A DNA stretch of 64,000 nucleotides, taken from Xanthomonas sp. 10-10 (GTDB lineage Bacteria > Pseudomonadota > Gammaproteobacteria > Xanthomonadales > Xanthomonadaceae). The translations under genes were made by a program, and so were the position numbers. The notes under the pieces are model-generated. The model did no database searches. It saw nothing but the letters and a program-made list of their open reading frames with translations, and had not been told where the DNA came from. This document shows positions 1 through 9,211 of the stretch, one piece after another. The DNA lies in contig NZ_CP144460.1 of assembly GCF_040182365.1 (NCBI RefSeq), positions 4,092,001-4,156,000 on the forward strand, in the 5' to 3' direction. Each line of letters opens with the position of its first letter. The stretch's first letter is position 1.

Positions 1-330
1 GTTCCCCGCCCCTCATCCGTGCCGCTGGCCATGCGTGACGGTATGTACCGGCAGGCCTGGGGCAATCTATCACCGGGGTTTTCGGACCGCCCTAGGTGGA
101 TTCCCCACAGCTGCCGGTCGGACCATGACACCGGGAGGCATTCAATTGAAACAATGAATGCCCAGCATGATCTGCATGGCTTGGGGCATGAAGCACTGGC
201 ATTGCAGCCTGGCTGAGGCATGGTCCGGTGACTCGGCCACGCCAGGCCCGATCAGCCGAAGCGTCCCATGCCCTGATACGTTCAGGCCACCGAGTATAAA
301 TATAGAACCCGATGGTCTAGTATTGGCCGT
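1..330. other. Intergenic region upstream of the TetR gene
   Basis: No gene is supported here; the short open frames lack a ribosome binding site and recognisable protein features. The last 40 bases before the regulator gene are AT-rich compared with the rest and probably carry its promoter. Confidence 0.5.
303..320. promoter_or_regulatory. Candidate autoregulatory operator of the TetR gene
   Basis: An imperfect inverted repeat (tagaacc, cgat, ggtctag) lies 10 bases before the start codon, inside an AT-rich stretch. TetR-family proteins usually bind such short palindromes over their own promoter. The arms are not perfectly complementary, so this is a weak inference. Confidence 0.25.
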
Positions 331-984
331 ATGTCCAGCTCGCCCTCCCTCAAGTCCAAGGCCAAGAGCAACGGCCCCGGGCGTCCCAAGGATCTTGGGA
401 AACGTGCCGCCATCCTCGGCGCTGCCCGCGCGCTCTTTATGGAGCAAGGCTATGCCGGGGTCAGCATGGATGGCATCGCCGCCCAGGCCGGCGTCTCCAA
501 GCTCACCGTCTACAGCCACTTCGGCGACAAGGAGAGCCTGTTTTCCGAGGCGATCCGCGCGCAGTGCCAGGAGATGATGCCGGACGACCTATTCGACCAC
601 GCGCCCAAGGGCGCACTGCGCGACCAGTTGATCGAAATCGCCCATGCGTTCTTCGCCATGGTCAGCACCGAATCGGCCATTTCCACGCACCGCATGATGA
701 TGGCGCCAGGCACCGGCGATGTGCATGTCCGCGAGATGTTCTGGGAAGCCGGCCCCAAGCGGACCCAACAGGCGTTGGCGGATTTTCTGTCGGCGCGCGT
801 GGCCGACGGCCAGCTCGACATCGCCGATCTGGCGCGCGCGGCCTCGCAATTCTTCTGCCTGCTCAAGGGCGAGCTGTATGCCCTGATGATGTGCGGCCTG
901 CACGGCCAGCCCACCCGCGCGCAGGTGGATGAGCACATCCAGTCCAGCGTGGACTTCTTTTTGAGGGCGTATGCGCCGCGTTGA
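331..984 (+). CDS. TetR/AcrR family transcriptional regulator
   Basis: This 217-residue protein has an N-terminal TetR DNA-binding domain at about residues 27-72, seen as a helix-turn-helix containing AAQAGVSKLTVYSHFGDKE. The C-terminal half is a ligand-binding and dimerisation region resembling AefR-type regulators. Members of this family repress efflux or lipid genes and release DNA when they bind a small ligand. The gene lies upstream of pcm and tolC on the same strand, with about 130 bases between it and pcm, so regulation of the tolC-dependent efflux system is plausible but inferred. The Lys/Ser-rich first 20 residues precede the domain. No strong Shine-Dalgarno is visible before the ATG. 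Confidence 0.9.
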   Translation: MSSSPSLKSKAKSNGPGRPKDLGKRAAILGAARALFMEQGYAGVSMDGIAAQAGVSKLTVYSHFGDKESLFSEAIRAQCQEMMPDDLFDHAPKGALRDQLIEIAHAFFAMVSTESAISTHRMMMAPGTGDVHVREMFWEAGPKRTQQALADFLSARVADGQLDIADLARAASQFFCLLKGELYALMMCGLHGQPTRAQVDEHIQSSVDFFLRAYAPR

Positions 985-1112
985 TCGCCCCCGGCCTTTG
1001 GTGGCGATGACTTCCGGCACTGCGCCAGCGGCCGGCGCGCAGCGATGCTAGATGCGCCAGTTGCCCCGTGCACCGGTAAAATGTTCGCCCCACCGCGTTG
1101 GATAACCGCACC

Positions 1113-1769
1113 ATGACGATCGATTTCACCCAGGCCCGCGAAAAGATGGTCGAACAGCAGATCCGGCCGTGGGACGTGCTGGACCTGCGCGTGCTCGACG
1201 TGCTGGCGCGCCTGCCGCGCGAGGCCTTTGTGCCGGACGCCTACAAGACCCTGGCCTATGTCGACGTGGAAATTCCGCTGTCGGCCGGCGACAAGATGAT
1301 GAAGCCGGTGGTCGAGGGCCGCATGTTGCAGGCGCTGGATCTGCAGCCGGGCGAAGACGTGCTGGAAGTCGGCACCGGCACCGGATTTTCCACCGCCTGC
1401 CTGGGCGCACTCGCGCGCGAAGTGGTCAGCCTGGAGATCGACCCGGCACTGGCCGCCGCCGCGCGCGCCAACCTGGACGCCACCGGCCTGGGCAGCAATG
1501 TCCGCATCGAAACCGCCGATGTGTTCGGCTGGCAGAGCGAGCGGCGCTTCGACGCCATCTGCGTGACCGGCGCGGTCGATACGCTGCCGGCCCAGTGGCT
1601 GCAGTGGTTGCGCCCCAACGGCCGGCTGTTTGTGGTGCGCGGTCACGCACCGGTGATGGAAGCCGTCCTGGTCCGTGGCGACGTCAACGCCCCGCGCATC
1701 GAATCGTTGTTCGAAACCGACCTCGCCTATCTCCAGGGCGCCGCACCGACGCCCCGATTCCAATTCTGA
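1113..1769 (+). CDS. pcm: Protein-L-isoaspartate O-methyltransferase family protein
   Basis: This is a 218-residue class I SAM-dependent methyltransferase. SAM motif I is VLEVGTGTGFSTA at about residue 84, and the N-terminus (MVEQQIRPWDVLD) is typical of the Pcm family. Pcm methylates isoaspartyl residues in damaged proteins to start their repair. The substrate-site segment reads SAGDKMMKPVVEGRM rather than the usual GQTISQP-type sequence, so this tolC-linked paralogue may not have classical repair activity. The start was placed at MTIDFTQ; an ATG-like start five codons upstream is less likely. It ends 20 bases before tolC and probably shares its transcript. Confidence 0.85.
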   Translation: MTIDFTQAREKMVEQQIRPWDVLDLRVLDVLARLPREAFVPDAYKTLAYVDVEIPLSAGDKMMKPVVEGRMLQALDLQPGEDVLEVGTGTGFSTACLGALAREVVSLEIDPALAAAARANLDATGLGSNVRIETADVFGWQSERRFDAICVTGAVDTLPAQWLQWLRPNGRLFVVRGHAPVMEAVLVRGDVNAPRIESLFETDLAYLQGAAPTPRFQF

Positions 1770-1789
1770 TTCCCAAGGAAGCTTCCCCG

Positions 1790-3172
1790 ATGATCCGCCG
1801 ATCCCTCGCCCTGGCCCTGGCCGCCGCCCTGTCACCGATGGCCGCGCACGCCACCGATCTGCTGCAGGTGTACGAAATGGCCCGCAATGGCGACCCGCAG
1901 CTGGCCGTGGCCGAGTCCACGCGGCTGGTGAATCGGGAGGGACAGGTACAGGCGCGTGCGGCATTGTTGCCGCAGCTGGACGGCTCGGCCGGCTTCACCC
2001 AATCGCATCGCGAACTGGAAGGCGTCCCAGGTCGCTCGACCACCAAGCAGCGTCAATACGGGATCCAAGGTAGCCAGACCATCTTCAACTGGGCCCAGTT
2101 CTCCAACCTGCGTGCGCAACGCGAAGTGGCCAAGGCAGCCGACTTTACGTTGGAATCGGCCAACAACGACCTGATCACCCGCACCTCTGCAGCGTACTTC
2201 CAGGTGTTGGTCGGTATCGAGTCGTTGGCCGCAGCAGAAACCAATGAAGCAGCCGCCAAGAAGCAGTTCGACTACGCCGACAAGCGTCTGGAAGTGGGCC
2301 TGGCGCCGATCACCGACGTGCACGAAGCACGTGCCCAGTACGACCAGGCGCGTGCCGACACCATCAACGCACGCAATACGCTGAAGGATTACTACCAGGC
2401 GTTGACCGAACTCACCGGCCAGCCGGTGGTTAGCCTGCGTGCGCTGCCAGAAGATTTCCGGCCGGAAGTACCGGCGGCTTACAGCAATGTCGACCAGTTG
2501 GTGGCCAGTGCCATCGCCGACAACCCGGCACTGAAGGCGCAGCAGTTGCAGGTAAGTGCCGCCGAGGCACAGGTTAGTGCCGCGCGTGCCGGCCATCTCC
2601 CGACGCTCAACCTGTCCGGCAGCATGGGACGAACCAATAGCTGGGGCGGTGGCACCGATGTCGATACAGCTGCCGGCAACTTCACGACCAACAATCGCAA
2701 CATCGATACCGATTCGATCGGCATAACGCTATCGATCCCGATCTTCGCCGGCGGTGCAACGCAGTCGGCCGTGCGCCAGGCGCTGTCGCGTCGCGATATC
2801 CAGCAGGACACCTACGAACAGCAGAAGCGCGCGCTGGACCGCAATACGCGCAATGCCTATCAGACCGTGGTGGCCGGCATCAGCGAAGTTGAAGCGCGCC
2901 GGCTTGCCGTGGTCTCTGCGCAGGCCGCCTACGATGCCTCGCAGGTCGGCCTGGAAGTCGGCACGCGGACCGTGCTGGACGTGGTGCAGAACCAGCGCAC
3001 CCTGTTCCAGGCGCAGTTGAACTACGCGCAGTCGCGCTACACCTTCCTGCAGAATCGTCTGCTGCTCGGCCAGGCCATCGGCAAACTCGACATCACCGAC
3101 CTGCAGGACGTGAATCGCCTGCTGTCGCAGGATGCCGAGTCCAAGCTGCAGGGCAGTGGCTCGTTGCAATAG
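1790..3172 (+). CDS. tolC: TolC family outer membrane channel protein
   Basis: This 460-residue protein begins with a signal peptide (MIRRSLALALAAALSPMAAHA) and then has the two repeated outer-membrane efflux domains typical of TolC, rich in Ala/Gln-heptad helices. Characteristic segments include LLQVYEMARNGDP after cleavage and SAAYFQVLVG in the first repeat. TolC forms trimeric beta-barrel/alpha-barrel exit ducts for RND and ABC efflux pumps and for type I secretion. The start follows an aagga ribosome site. The same frame stays open upstream through pcm, but that part is a shadow. A strong intrinsic terminator follows the stop codon. Confidence 0.95.
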   Translation: MIRRSLALALAAALSPMAAHATDLLQVYEMARNGDPQLAVAESTRLVNREGQVQARAALLPQLDGSAGFTQSHRELEGVPGRSTTKQRQYGIQGSQTIFNWAQFSNLRAQREVAKAADFTLESANNDLITRTSAAYFQVLVGIESLAAAETNEAAAKKQFDYADKRLEVGLAPITDVHEARAQYDQARADTINARNTLKDYYQALTELTGQPVVSLRALPEDFRPEVPAAYSNVDQLVASAIADNPALKAQQLQVSAAEAQVSAARAGHLPTLNLSGSMGRTNSWGGGTDVDTAAGNFTTNNRNIDTDSIGITLSIPIFAGGATQSAVRQALSRRDIQQDTYEQQKRALDRNTRNAYQTVVAGISEVEARRLAVVSAQAAYDASQVGLEVGTRTVLDVVQNQRTLFQAQLNYAQSRYTFLQNRLLLGQAIGKLDITDLQDVNRLLSQDAESKLQGSGSLQ

Positions 3173-3189
3173 CTGCCATTCCTCAGCAC

Positions 3190-3221
3190 AAAAAAAAGCG
3201 GGCTATGCCCGCTTTTTTTTT
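3190..3221 (+). terminator. Rho-independent terminator of the tolC transcript
   Basis: A GCGGGC/GCCCGC stem with a TAT loop is flanked by an A-run on the left and a nine-base T-run on the right. It lies 18 bases after the tolC stop and could work on both strands. Confidence 0.9.
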
Positions 3222-3436
3222 GCCACCTCTTCCATCTGCAAGGTCGACAAGCTCCACAACATAGACGCATGAACCCTTCTTATTTTCCTACAACCAAATG
3301 AGAAGTCACCCACCCCTGAATTATCGAATCCACGATTTACCGAGAAAATGTCCTGCCATAACTTGGTGCAGCGCTACCCATAACCAAGGCGCGCAACCAC
3401 GCAGCAATAGCACTTTATTTCAGTGAAGGAGATGGA

Positions 3437-3799
3437 ATGAAAATCGAATTTTCGTCTATTCTTTTAATCGCAATGTCGTTTTCCGCAGTATCCACAGCCG
3501 AAGCCGCAACCTACCAGACAATCACAGAGGGATATGCACGCGACATTGGGGGGACCGTCGACGCCACCCCACAGTGCCCAGCCGGGTTCACTCCTATCTC
3601 TGGCGGATGGAATACTGGAGATCCAAATGTCGTCAGATTTTGGGGGCGGCGCGCTGAAAACAGCAATCTCCAGGAGAACATGAATTTGGGCCGTTTCTCC
3701 GTCGTTGGCAGCTATCCTTCAGGCAATGGCTGGCGCACCTATGGATATACCAACGGCCCGGTGGTGATAAACGTATACACCATCTGCGCATCAGGCTGA
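3437..3799 (+). CDS. Small secreted protein of unknown function
   Basis: The product is 120 residues with a Sec signal peptide (hydrophobic core LLIAMSFSAVST, likely cleaved after AEA). The mature part is short, rich in Gly, Asn and Tyr, and has two cysteines (in TPQCPAG and YTICASG, the latter almost at the C-terminus) that could form a disulfide. No family is recognised. A good ribosome site (aaggag) sits six bases before the ATG. Its base composition is clearly lower in GC than the flanking genes and both flanks are AT-rich, which suggests recent acquisition. It stands alone after the tolC terminator. Confidence 0.75.
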   Translation: MKIEFSSILLIAMSFSAVSTAEAATYQTITEGYARDIGGTVDATPQCPAGFTPISGGWNTGDPNVVRFWGRRAENSNLQENMNLGRFSVVGSYPSGNGWRTYGYTNGPVVINVYTICASG

Positions 3800-4084
3800 C
3801 GCAGAGCAGCCACTCTCAACAACCATCTTATCGGACCAAAGTAGTGTGCAGCATCAGCCCCTGCAAGATAGGATTGATGCTGCACTCCGGCCACGAAGAC
3901 GATACCCACAAAACGACCAACACATTAAATCTCAGAAATTTATAGTCGTTTAAATTAATTTACAATCAAGATTCAAGCCACAAAAATTCGAAAACAGATC
4001 GAACGTTAAATTAGAAACAGCTTATCCGAAGCGCTCATTTTGCTGGACAATAGGCATCATGATGATGAGATCAGTCAACATCAT
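3800..4084. other. AT-rich spacer after the small secreted protein
   Basis: This spacer of about 285 bases is markedly AT-rich between 3910 and 4040, in contrast to the surrounding GC-rich chromosome. No gene, tRNA or inverted repeat was recognised. It may be the remains of acquired DNA. Confidence 0.5.
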
Positions 4085-5401
4085 TTAAGACGCACTGCCC
4101 TCCCCGACCACTGCCGGCAGGTCCGGCGCGATCTGCACCAGCGTGCGGGCGACCGCACCTTTGCCATTGGCGACCAGCGCAAGGCCGGCGGCAGCCATCG
4201 CTTCGCGCTGCGCCGGGTCGCCGAGCAAACGTGCGAGATCGCGATAGACACAGTCGGCATCCTCGCAGATAGCCACTGCGTCGGCGTCGCGCATGCGCCG
4301 CGAGATTTCGGAAAAATTATGCAGATGCGGGCCGGTGACCGCCGGCGTGCCGACTGCCGCAGGTTCGAGCAGGTTGTGTCCGCCGATCGGCTGCAGGCTG
4401 CCGCCGACGAAAGCGACCTGCGCGCACGCGTAGAAGCTCATCAGCTCGCCCAGCGTATCGAGCACGAAGACCGTGTCGCGCGCTTGCGGCCATTGCTGCG
4501 CCTTGCGTGTGGCCACGCGCCAGCCGCGCTCGCGCGCCAGTGCCTCCACTTTCGGAAAGCGCTCGGGATGACGTGGCGCCCATAGCAGCAGCAGGTCCGG
4601 GAACTGCGTCAGCAACTGCGCATGGATATCGGCCACCGCCGCCTCTTCGCCTTCATGCGTGCTGGCGGCAATCCACACCGGCCGGGTTGCCGGCACATGG
4701 CTGCGGAACTGCGCGACCAGCGCCTGCAATTGGTCGGGGGCGGCGATGTCGAATTTGAGATTGCCCAGCGCCACGACCTGGTCCGGGCGAGCGCCAAGGG
4801 TGATGAAGCGCTCCGCATCGTCGTGCGACTGCGCCGCCACGCAGGTCACCGTGCGCAGCGCGCGGCTGATCAAGGGCGCCAGCACGCGGTAGCCACGCAG
4901 CGAGCGCGCCGACAGGCGTGCGTTGAGGATGTACAGCGGGATCTTGCGGTCGCGGCAACCGAACAGCATGTTCGGCCATAGCTCGGTTTCCAGGATCAAC
5001 GCCAGGCGCGGGCGGAAATGCTCGAGAAACCGCCCCACGCTGCCGGGTACGTCGTAGGGCAGATACACATGGTCCACCGCATCGCCCCATACCGCGCGCA
5101 CGCGCTCGGAACCGGTAGGCGTGATGGTGGTGATCACCCAGCGGATATCCGGGCGCTGCGCTCGCAGGGCGTTGACCAGCGGCGCGGCCGCATTGACCTC
5201 GCCCACCGACACCGCATGCACCCACACCCGCGGACGTCCGCAGGCATGCGTGTACGAGGCGTAGCGCTCGTTCCAGCGGTTGAAGTATTCGCGCACACGG
5301 AAACCGCGCCACACCAAGTGGTACACCGTGACCGGCAACAACAGGTAGAGCAGCGCCGAGTACAGCCCGCGCAACAGCCATTCGATCGGGTCTTTCCGCA
5401 T
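4085..5401 (-). CDS. waaA: 3-deoxy-D-manno-octulosonic acid transferase
   Basis: This is a 438-residue GT30-family enzyme that transfers Kdo from CMP-Kdo to the lipid A precursor at the inner membrane. An N-terminal membrane anchor (LLRGLYSALLYLLLPVTVYH) is followed by the conserved HAVSVGEVNAAAPLV segment, whose Glu is the family's catalytic base. The C-terminal Rossmann half contains FVGGSLQPIGGHNLLEP. The start chosen is MRKDPIEWLLRG; the frame is open for 19 codons further (to 5458), but that would place the start almost at the divergent lpxL gene. It lies back to back with lpxL, another lipid A gene. Confidence 0.93.
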   Translation of the reverse strand: MRKDPIEWLLRGLYSALLYLLLPVTVYHLVWRGFRVREYFNRWNERYASYTHACGRPRVWVHAVSVGEVNAAAPLVNALRAQRPDIRWVITTITPTGSERVRAVWGDAVDHVYLPYDVPGSVGRFLEHFRPRLALILETELWPNMLFGCRDRKIPLYILNARLSARSLRGYRVLAPLISRALRTVTCVAAQSHDDAERFITLGARPDQVVALGNLKFDIAAPDQLQALVAQFRSHVPATRPVWIAASTHEGEEAAVADIHAQLLTQFPDLLLLWAPRHPERFPKVEALARERGWRVATRKAQQWPQARDTVFVLDTLGELMSFYACAQVAFVGGSLQPIGGHNLLEPAAVGTPAVTGPHLHNFSEISRRMRDADAVAICEDADCVYRDLARLLGDPAQREAMAAAGLALVANGKGAVARTLVQIAPDLPAVVGEGSAS

Positions 5402-5477
5402 CCGTGCAGGATACGGGAGCGCCCGCACGTGCGCATGTGCACGCTGTCCGATGCGCACGATCCCTTAGAATTGCACC

Positions 5478-6398
5478 ATGTCCGAGCCCGCAAACGTCGC
5501 CGTCCGCCCCTCCCTGCGCAACCCCAGGCACTGGCCCATGTATCTGGGCCTTGCGGTGATGGTGCTGGCCGGGCGCCTGCCCTGGACACTGCAGCGCGCA
5601 ATAGGGCGTGGCGTTGGCTGGATCGCGATGCGCGTGGCGGGCACGCGTCGGCGCGCGGCCGAGGTCAACCTCAAGCTGTGCTTTCCCGAGCAGGACGATG
5701 CCTGGCGGGCGCGACTGCTGCGCGATAGTTTCGATGCGCTGGGCGTGGGCCTGTTCGAGTTCGCGCGCGCCTGGTGGGGCAGCATCGAGGTCATTCGCCC
5801 GGGCGTGCAGGTCGAAGGGCTGGAACATCTGCAGCAGTTGCAGGAGCAAAAACGCGGCGTGCTGCTGGTGTCAGGACACTTCATGACACTGGAAATGTGT
5901 GGGCGCCTGCTCTGCGACCATGTGCCGCTGGCCGGCATGTACCGCAAGCATCGCAACCCGGTGTTTGAATGGGCGGTCAAGCGCGGGCGGCTGCGCTATG
6001 CCACGCACATGTTCGCCAACGAGGATCTGCGCGCCACCATCAAGCACCTCAAACGGGGCGGTTTCCTGTGGTACGCGCCGGACCAGGACATGCGCGGCAA
6101 GGACACCGTGTTCGTGCCGTTCTTCGGGCATCCGGCCTCCACCATCACGGCCACCCACCAGCTGGCGCGGCTGACCGGTTGCGCGGTAGTGCCGTACTTC
6201 CACCGCCGCGAAGGCGGCCGCTACATCCTCAAGATCGCACCGCCGCTGGCAGGCATTCCGTCGGAGGATGTGATCGCCGATACCACGCAGGTCAATGCGG
6301 CGATCGAGGACATGGTGCGCGAGGCGCCGGACCAATACCTGTGGATCCATCGCCGCTTCAAGCGTCAGCCGGGTGGGCGCAGCGCGTTCTATCAATGA
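5478..6398 (+). CDS. lpxL: Lipid A biosynthesis lauroyl acyltransferase (LpxL/HtrB family)
   Basis: This 306-residue protein adds a secondary acyl chain to Kdo2-lipid IVA on the cytoplasmic face of the inner membrane. The N-terminus is hydrophobic (YLGLAVMVLAGRLPW). The acyltransferase HX4E motif is in GHFMTLEM at about residue 134, and the DQDMRGKDTVFVPFFG segment is typical of LpxL/LpxM proteins. It is transcribed divergently from waaA, so the two may be coordinately controlled from the 76-base spacer. Whether the chain is lauroyl or myristoyl cannot be decided from sequence. Confidence 0.92.
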   Translation: MSEPANVAVRPSLRNPRHWPMYLGLAVMVLAGRLPWTLQRAIGRGVGWIAMRVAGTRRRAAEVNLKLCFPEQDDAWRARLLRDSFDALGVGLFEFARAWWGSIEVIRPGVQVEGLEHLQQLQEQKRGVLLVSGHFMTLEMCGRLLCDHVPLAGMYRKHRNPVFEWAVKRGRLRYATHMFANEDLRATIKHLKRGGFLWYAPDQDMRGKDTVFVPFFGHPASTITATHQLARLTGCAVVPYFHRREGGRYILKIAPPLAGIPSEDVIADTTQVNAAIEDMVREAPDQYLWIHRRFKRQPGGRSAFYQ

Positions 6399-6471
6399 AC
6401 CGGCGCTGCGGGGATGACAGACCGCGCAGGCGACGTCGCGCACCGACACGCGCGGTTTCAATGCAGGCCAA

Positions 6472-7806
6472 TCAGCCCGGCGGCGTCTGATCCGCATCGT
6501 CGTTGAGCAATGCGCCGGCATACAAGCCGGCCAGCATCAGGCTCAGCCCGCCCCAGAAGCTGGAGTAGAACGCCAGATGGGTATTGAGCGGGAAGACGGT
6601 GGCCACCAGCGCAATCATCGCCGGGCGCGCCTGATCGCGTGCAGCCACACTCGAATAGCGCCACGCACGCCACGCCTGCGCCGCACCGGCCAGCCATAGC
6701 AGCAAGCCGATCACACCGGTTTCGGCGAGGATTTCCAGCACGATCTGATGCGCGTGGAAAGCCGGGCCATCGCCCCAGGCCGGCGCCTGCGCGGGCGCCG
6801 GATTGCAGGCCGGGTACGCCTGTCGAAACCCGCGCGCGCCCACGCCGTTGAGCGGATGCGCGCGGATCATGCACAACGCCGCGCCCCAGATCTGGCCGCG
6901 CCCGGACAAGGCCTGATCCACGCCCTGTTCGCCATTGCCGAACGCCAGCGTCGTGCGCTGGATGCGCTCTCGCGCCTGCGGTGCCAACGCCACCACGCCA
7001 CCGGCAAGCAGCACCCCGGCCACCGCAACTGCCAGCAGGCGCCGGCCGCCCAGCAGTTGCCAGCCGGACAGCAGCACGATCACGCCGTAGGTGATCCACG
7101 AGGCGCGCGACCCAGCCAACACCAGCACCACGCCGACCGCCGCCGCAGCGCCTGCCCAGGCCCAGACGTTGCGTCGTCCCAGCGCCAACAGCAGGAAGGG
7201 CGACAGGCTGGCCAGGGTCTGCCCGAACTTGAGATTGCACGGCCCCAGCACGCCACTGAGGCGGTCGACCAGTGCCAGCTCCTGCGGCGTGCACAGCCCA
7301 TGGCCGCTGATCAGTTGCTTGAGTTGATCCAGCGCGAAGAACAATGGGCTGCTGCCGATGGCGGCCTGCAACAGCGCATCCAGCGTCCACACCCCGCCGA
7401 TCGCCGCCAGGCCGATAAAGGTGCGGCGGCGCCGCTGCGCGTTCGCGACCGCAATCGCGCACAGCCACATGAAAGGCAGATAGCGCAGGTCGGTGGCCGA
7501 CTTGCGCAGCGCGCGACCCACATCCACCGCATCGAACGCGGACAGCATCTGCGGCAGCCAGTACGCAAAGAACAGCACGCTGGTCAGCGCCCAGGCCGCA
7601 CCGCTGAGCAGCCGCGTGCCGCCGCGAAAACGTGCGTGCAGCAAACGGTAGGCTGCAAACAGTGCGCCCAGCGACAGCACGGTTTCGGCCAGGCCCGGTG
7701 TAGGCCACAGCGCGACAAACAGGAGCACCCACAGCGGCGCCCAACGCCCGGCATCGGGCGTGAGTGCGGGCGCGCTTACGGGTGCGTCAACGGCGGAGTT
7801 CGTCAT
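6472..7806 (-). CDS. O-antigen ligase/polymerase family membrane protein
   Basis: This 444-residue polytopic protein has about eleven hydrophobic segments and a large periplasmic loop near the C-terminal third. The Wzy/WaaL signature is present there as FHAHQIVLEILAETGVIG. Such proteins join O-polysaccharide to lipid A-core or polymerise repeat units at the periplasmic face. Its start overlaps the end of the upstream glycosyltransferase gene by 20 bases, so the two are probably cotranslated. The neighbourhood (waaA, lpxL, GT4) favours an LPS role; ligase versus polymerase cannot be settled. Confidence 0.85.
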   Translation of the reverse strand: MTNSAVDAPVSAPALTPDAGRWAPLWVLLFVALWPTPGLAETVLSLGALFAAYRLLHARFRGGTRLLSGAAWALTSVLFFAYWLPQMLSAFDAVDVGRALRKSATDLRYLPFMWLCAIAVANAQRRRRTFIGLAAIGGVWTLDALLQAAIGSSPLFFALDQLKQLISGHGLCTPQELALVDRLSGVLGPCNLKFGQTLASLSPFLLLALGRRNVWAWAGAAAAVGVVLVLAGSRASWITYGVIVLLSGWQLLGGRRLLAVAVAGVLLAGGVVALAPQARERIQRTTLAFGNGEQGVDQALSGRGQIWGAALCMIRAHPLNGVGARGFRQAYPACNPAPAQAPAWGDGPAFHAHQIVLEILAETGVIGLLLWLAGAAQAWRAWRYSSVAARDQARPAMIALVATVFPLNTHLAFYSSFWGGLSLMLAGLYAGALLNDDADQTPPG

Positions 7807-8899
7807 AGACCTTCAAGGTGGCCGATTGCATGGCCTGCAACGTATAGGGGAGCACCGCCGGCGGTGTCGGCGGATGCTGCAGAAGCCCAAGCGCCTGGGC
7901 GCGCAACGCTTCGGTATCGAAGGCCGGCACCGCGCCGCCAGGCTGCAGCTCGGCGAGTAGTTCGCCAACGCCGCCATGCGCCCAGCCCAGCACCGGCCGG
8001 CCCACCGACAAGGCCTCGACCACGGTACGGCCGAAGGCTTCGGGTTTGCGCGACAGCTGCAGCACCAGATCGCTGGCGGCATAGGCATCGGCGATGCGCG
8101 CGGTGGGCGCGGTGAAGGCGACCGCCTCGGCCACACCCAATCGCGCTGCTTCGGCTTCCAGCTCGCGCACATACGCCTCGCGCCCCGGCTCGCGTGCACC
8201 CGGCAGCCACAACCAGGCCGGCACGCCGGCAGCGCGCACATCGGACAGCAGTTGCAGGCCATCGGCATGCCCCTTCAAGCGCGTACCGCGCCCCGGCAAC
8301 AGCAGCAGCGGCGCGTCGGGAGGCAGACCGGGCAGCAGGGTCTGGGCCCAGCTGCGTGCGCGCCGATCCGGTCGCAGGCGACGCGGAAACTGTGCGATGT
8401 CGACGCCGCGCGGAATCGTGCGCAAACGGTTTGGATCGGTTTGCGGGTAATGCGTGCAGACATAGTCGCGCACGGTCTGCGAGACGCAGATGACGCGTTC
8501 GCCATAGGTCATCACCGCACTGTAGCGGCTGGGCGAGTTGAGTCCGTGCACGGTGGTGACCAGGCGCGGACGCGTGGCGGCAGGCAGGCCGCGCAGCGCG
8601 TACCAGCCCAGCCAGGCCGGCAGCCGCGAACGCGCGTGCACGATGTCGGCACCGAGTTCGGCGAACAGACGGCGCAAACCGACCACATGGCGCAGTGTCA
8701 GCAGCGACTTGCGGCCGATATCCAGGGTGAGGTGCTCACCGCCGGCGTCCAGCAATTGCGGAACCAGGCGCCCCCCCGCCGACACGACCACGGCGCGATG
8801 GCCGGCGCGCACCAGCGCAGCGGTCACTTCCAGGGTGGAGCGTTCCACGCCGCCGGACTGCAGCGCCGGCAGCAGTTGCACCACGGTCAGGCGGTGCAT
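7787..8899 (-). CDS. Glycosyltransferase family 4 protein
   Basis: This 370-residue retaining glycosyltransferase has the GT-B fold. The N-terminal half starts with VVQLLPALQSGGVERSTLEV, a typical GT4 opening. The C-terminal half has a nucleotide-sugar binding segment with the EX7E-type motif EAFGRTVVEALSVGRP. It probably acts in LPS core or polysaccharide assembly, since it overlaps the O-antigen ligase-like gene. The sugar and acceptor are unknown. The start MHRLTVVQ was preferred because the open frame further upstream overlaps the zinc-finger gene and has no family similarity. Confidence 0.88.
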   Translation of the reverse strand: MHRLTVVQLLPALQSGGVERSTLEVTAALVRAGHRAVVVSAGGRLVPQLLDAGGEHLTLDIGRKSLLTLRHVVGLRRLFAELGADIVHARSRLPAWLGWYALRGLPAATRPRLVTTVHGLNSPSRYSAVMTYGERVICVSQTVRDYVCTHYPQTDPNRLRTIPRGVDIAQFPRRLRPDRRARSWAQTLLPGLPPDAPLLLLPGRGTRLKGHADGLQLLSDVRAAGVPAWLWLPGAREPGREAYVRELEAEAARLGVAEAVAFTAPTARIADAYAASDLVLQLSRKPEAFGRTVVEALSVGRPVLGWAHGGVGELLAELQPGGAVPAFDTEALRAQALGLLQHPPTPPAVLPYTLQAMQSATLKVYDELRR

Positions 8900-8909
8900 C
8901 CGGCCAGGA

Positions 8910-9107
8910 TCAGTCGGCGAGCACGAACAACGCGCCGCAGTACGGGCACTTGGCCTCGCTGTTGGGTTCGTCCTCGATCGGCAGGTACACACGCGGATGC
9001 GAGTTCCACAGCGCCATCTGCGGCGTCGGGCAGCTCAGCGGCAGGTCTGCCCGCTGCACGGTGTAACGCTTTTCGGCATTGGCGGGCGCGGTGGCGGTCT
9101 GGCTCAT
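8910..9107 (-). CDS. Zinc-finger domain protein (CHCC type)
   Basis: This is a small 65-residue protein with a CHCC zinc-binding arrangement: Cys in PLSCPTP, His in NSHPRVYLPI, then CPYCG near the C-terminus. The same fold occurs in the NDUFS6-type accessory subunit of respiratory complex I, but the role of free-standing bacterial members is unknown. It lies 10 bases upstream of the GT4 gene and is probably cotranscribed with it. A start three codons upstream is also possible. Confidence 0.85.
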   Translation of the reverse strand: MSQTATAPANAEKRYTVQRADLPLSCPTPQMALWNSHPRVYLPIEDEPNSEAKCPYCGALFVLAD

Positions 9108-9211
9108 GGCGTACATCGCAAGCGGTGGGGAACGGCCAGCATTCTAGCAGCGCTGGCCGTTGCAAGAGCGGCCGCGGCACCGATCGGTGCCGCAGCACGC
9201 CGCTTGGCGCC

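Noticed and set aside
1169..1789. N-terminal extension making a fused 667-residue TolC
   Set aside because: The extension is Arg/Gly-rich out-of-frame reading of pcm; a proper signal peptide starts at 1790.
5868..5890. HX4E rather than HX4D in LpxL as an oddity
   Set aside because: Glu at this place is normal in LpxL-type acyltransferases.
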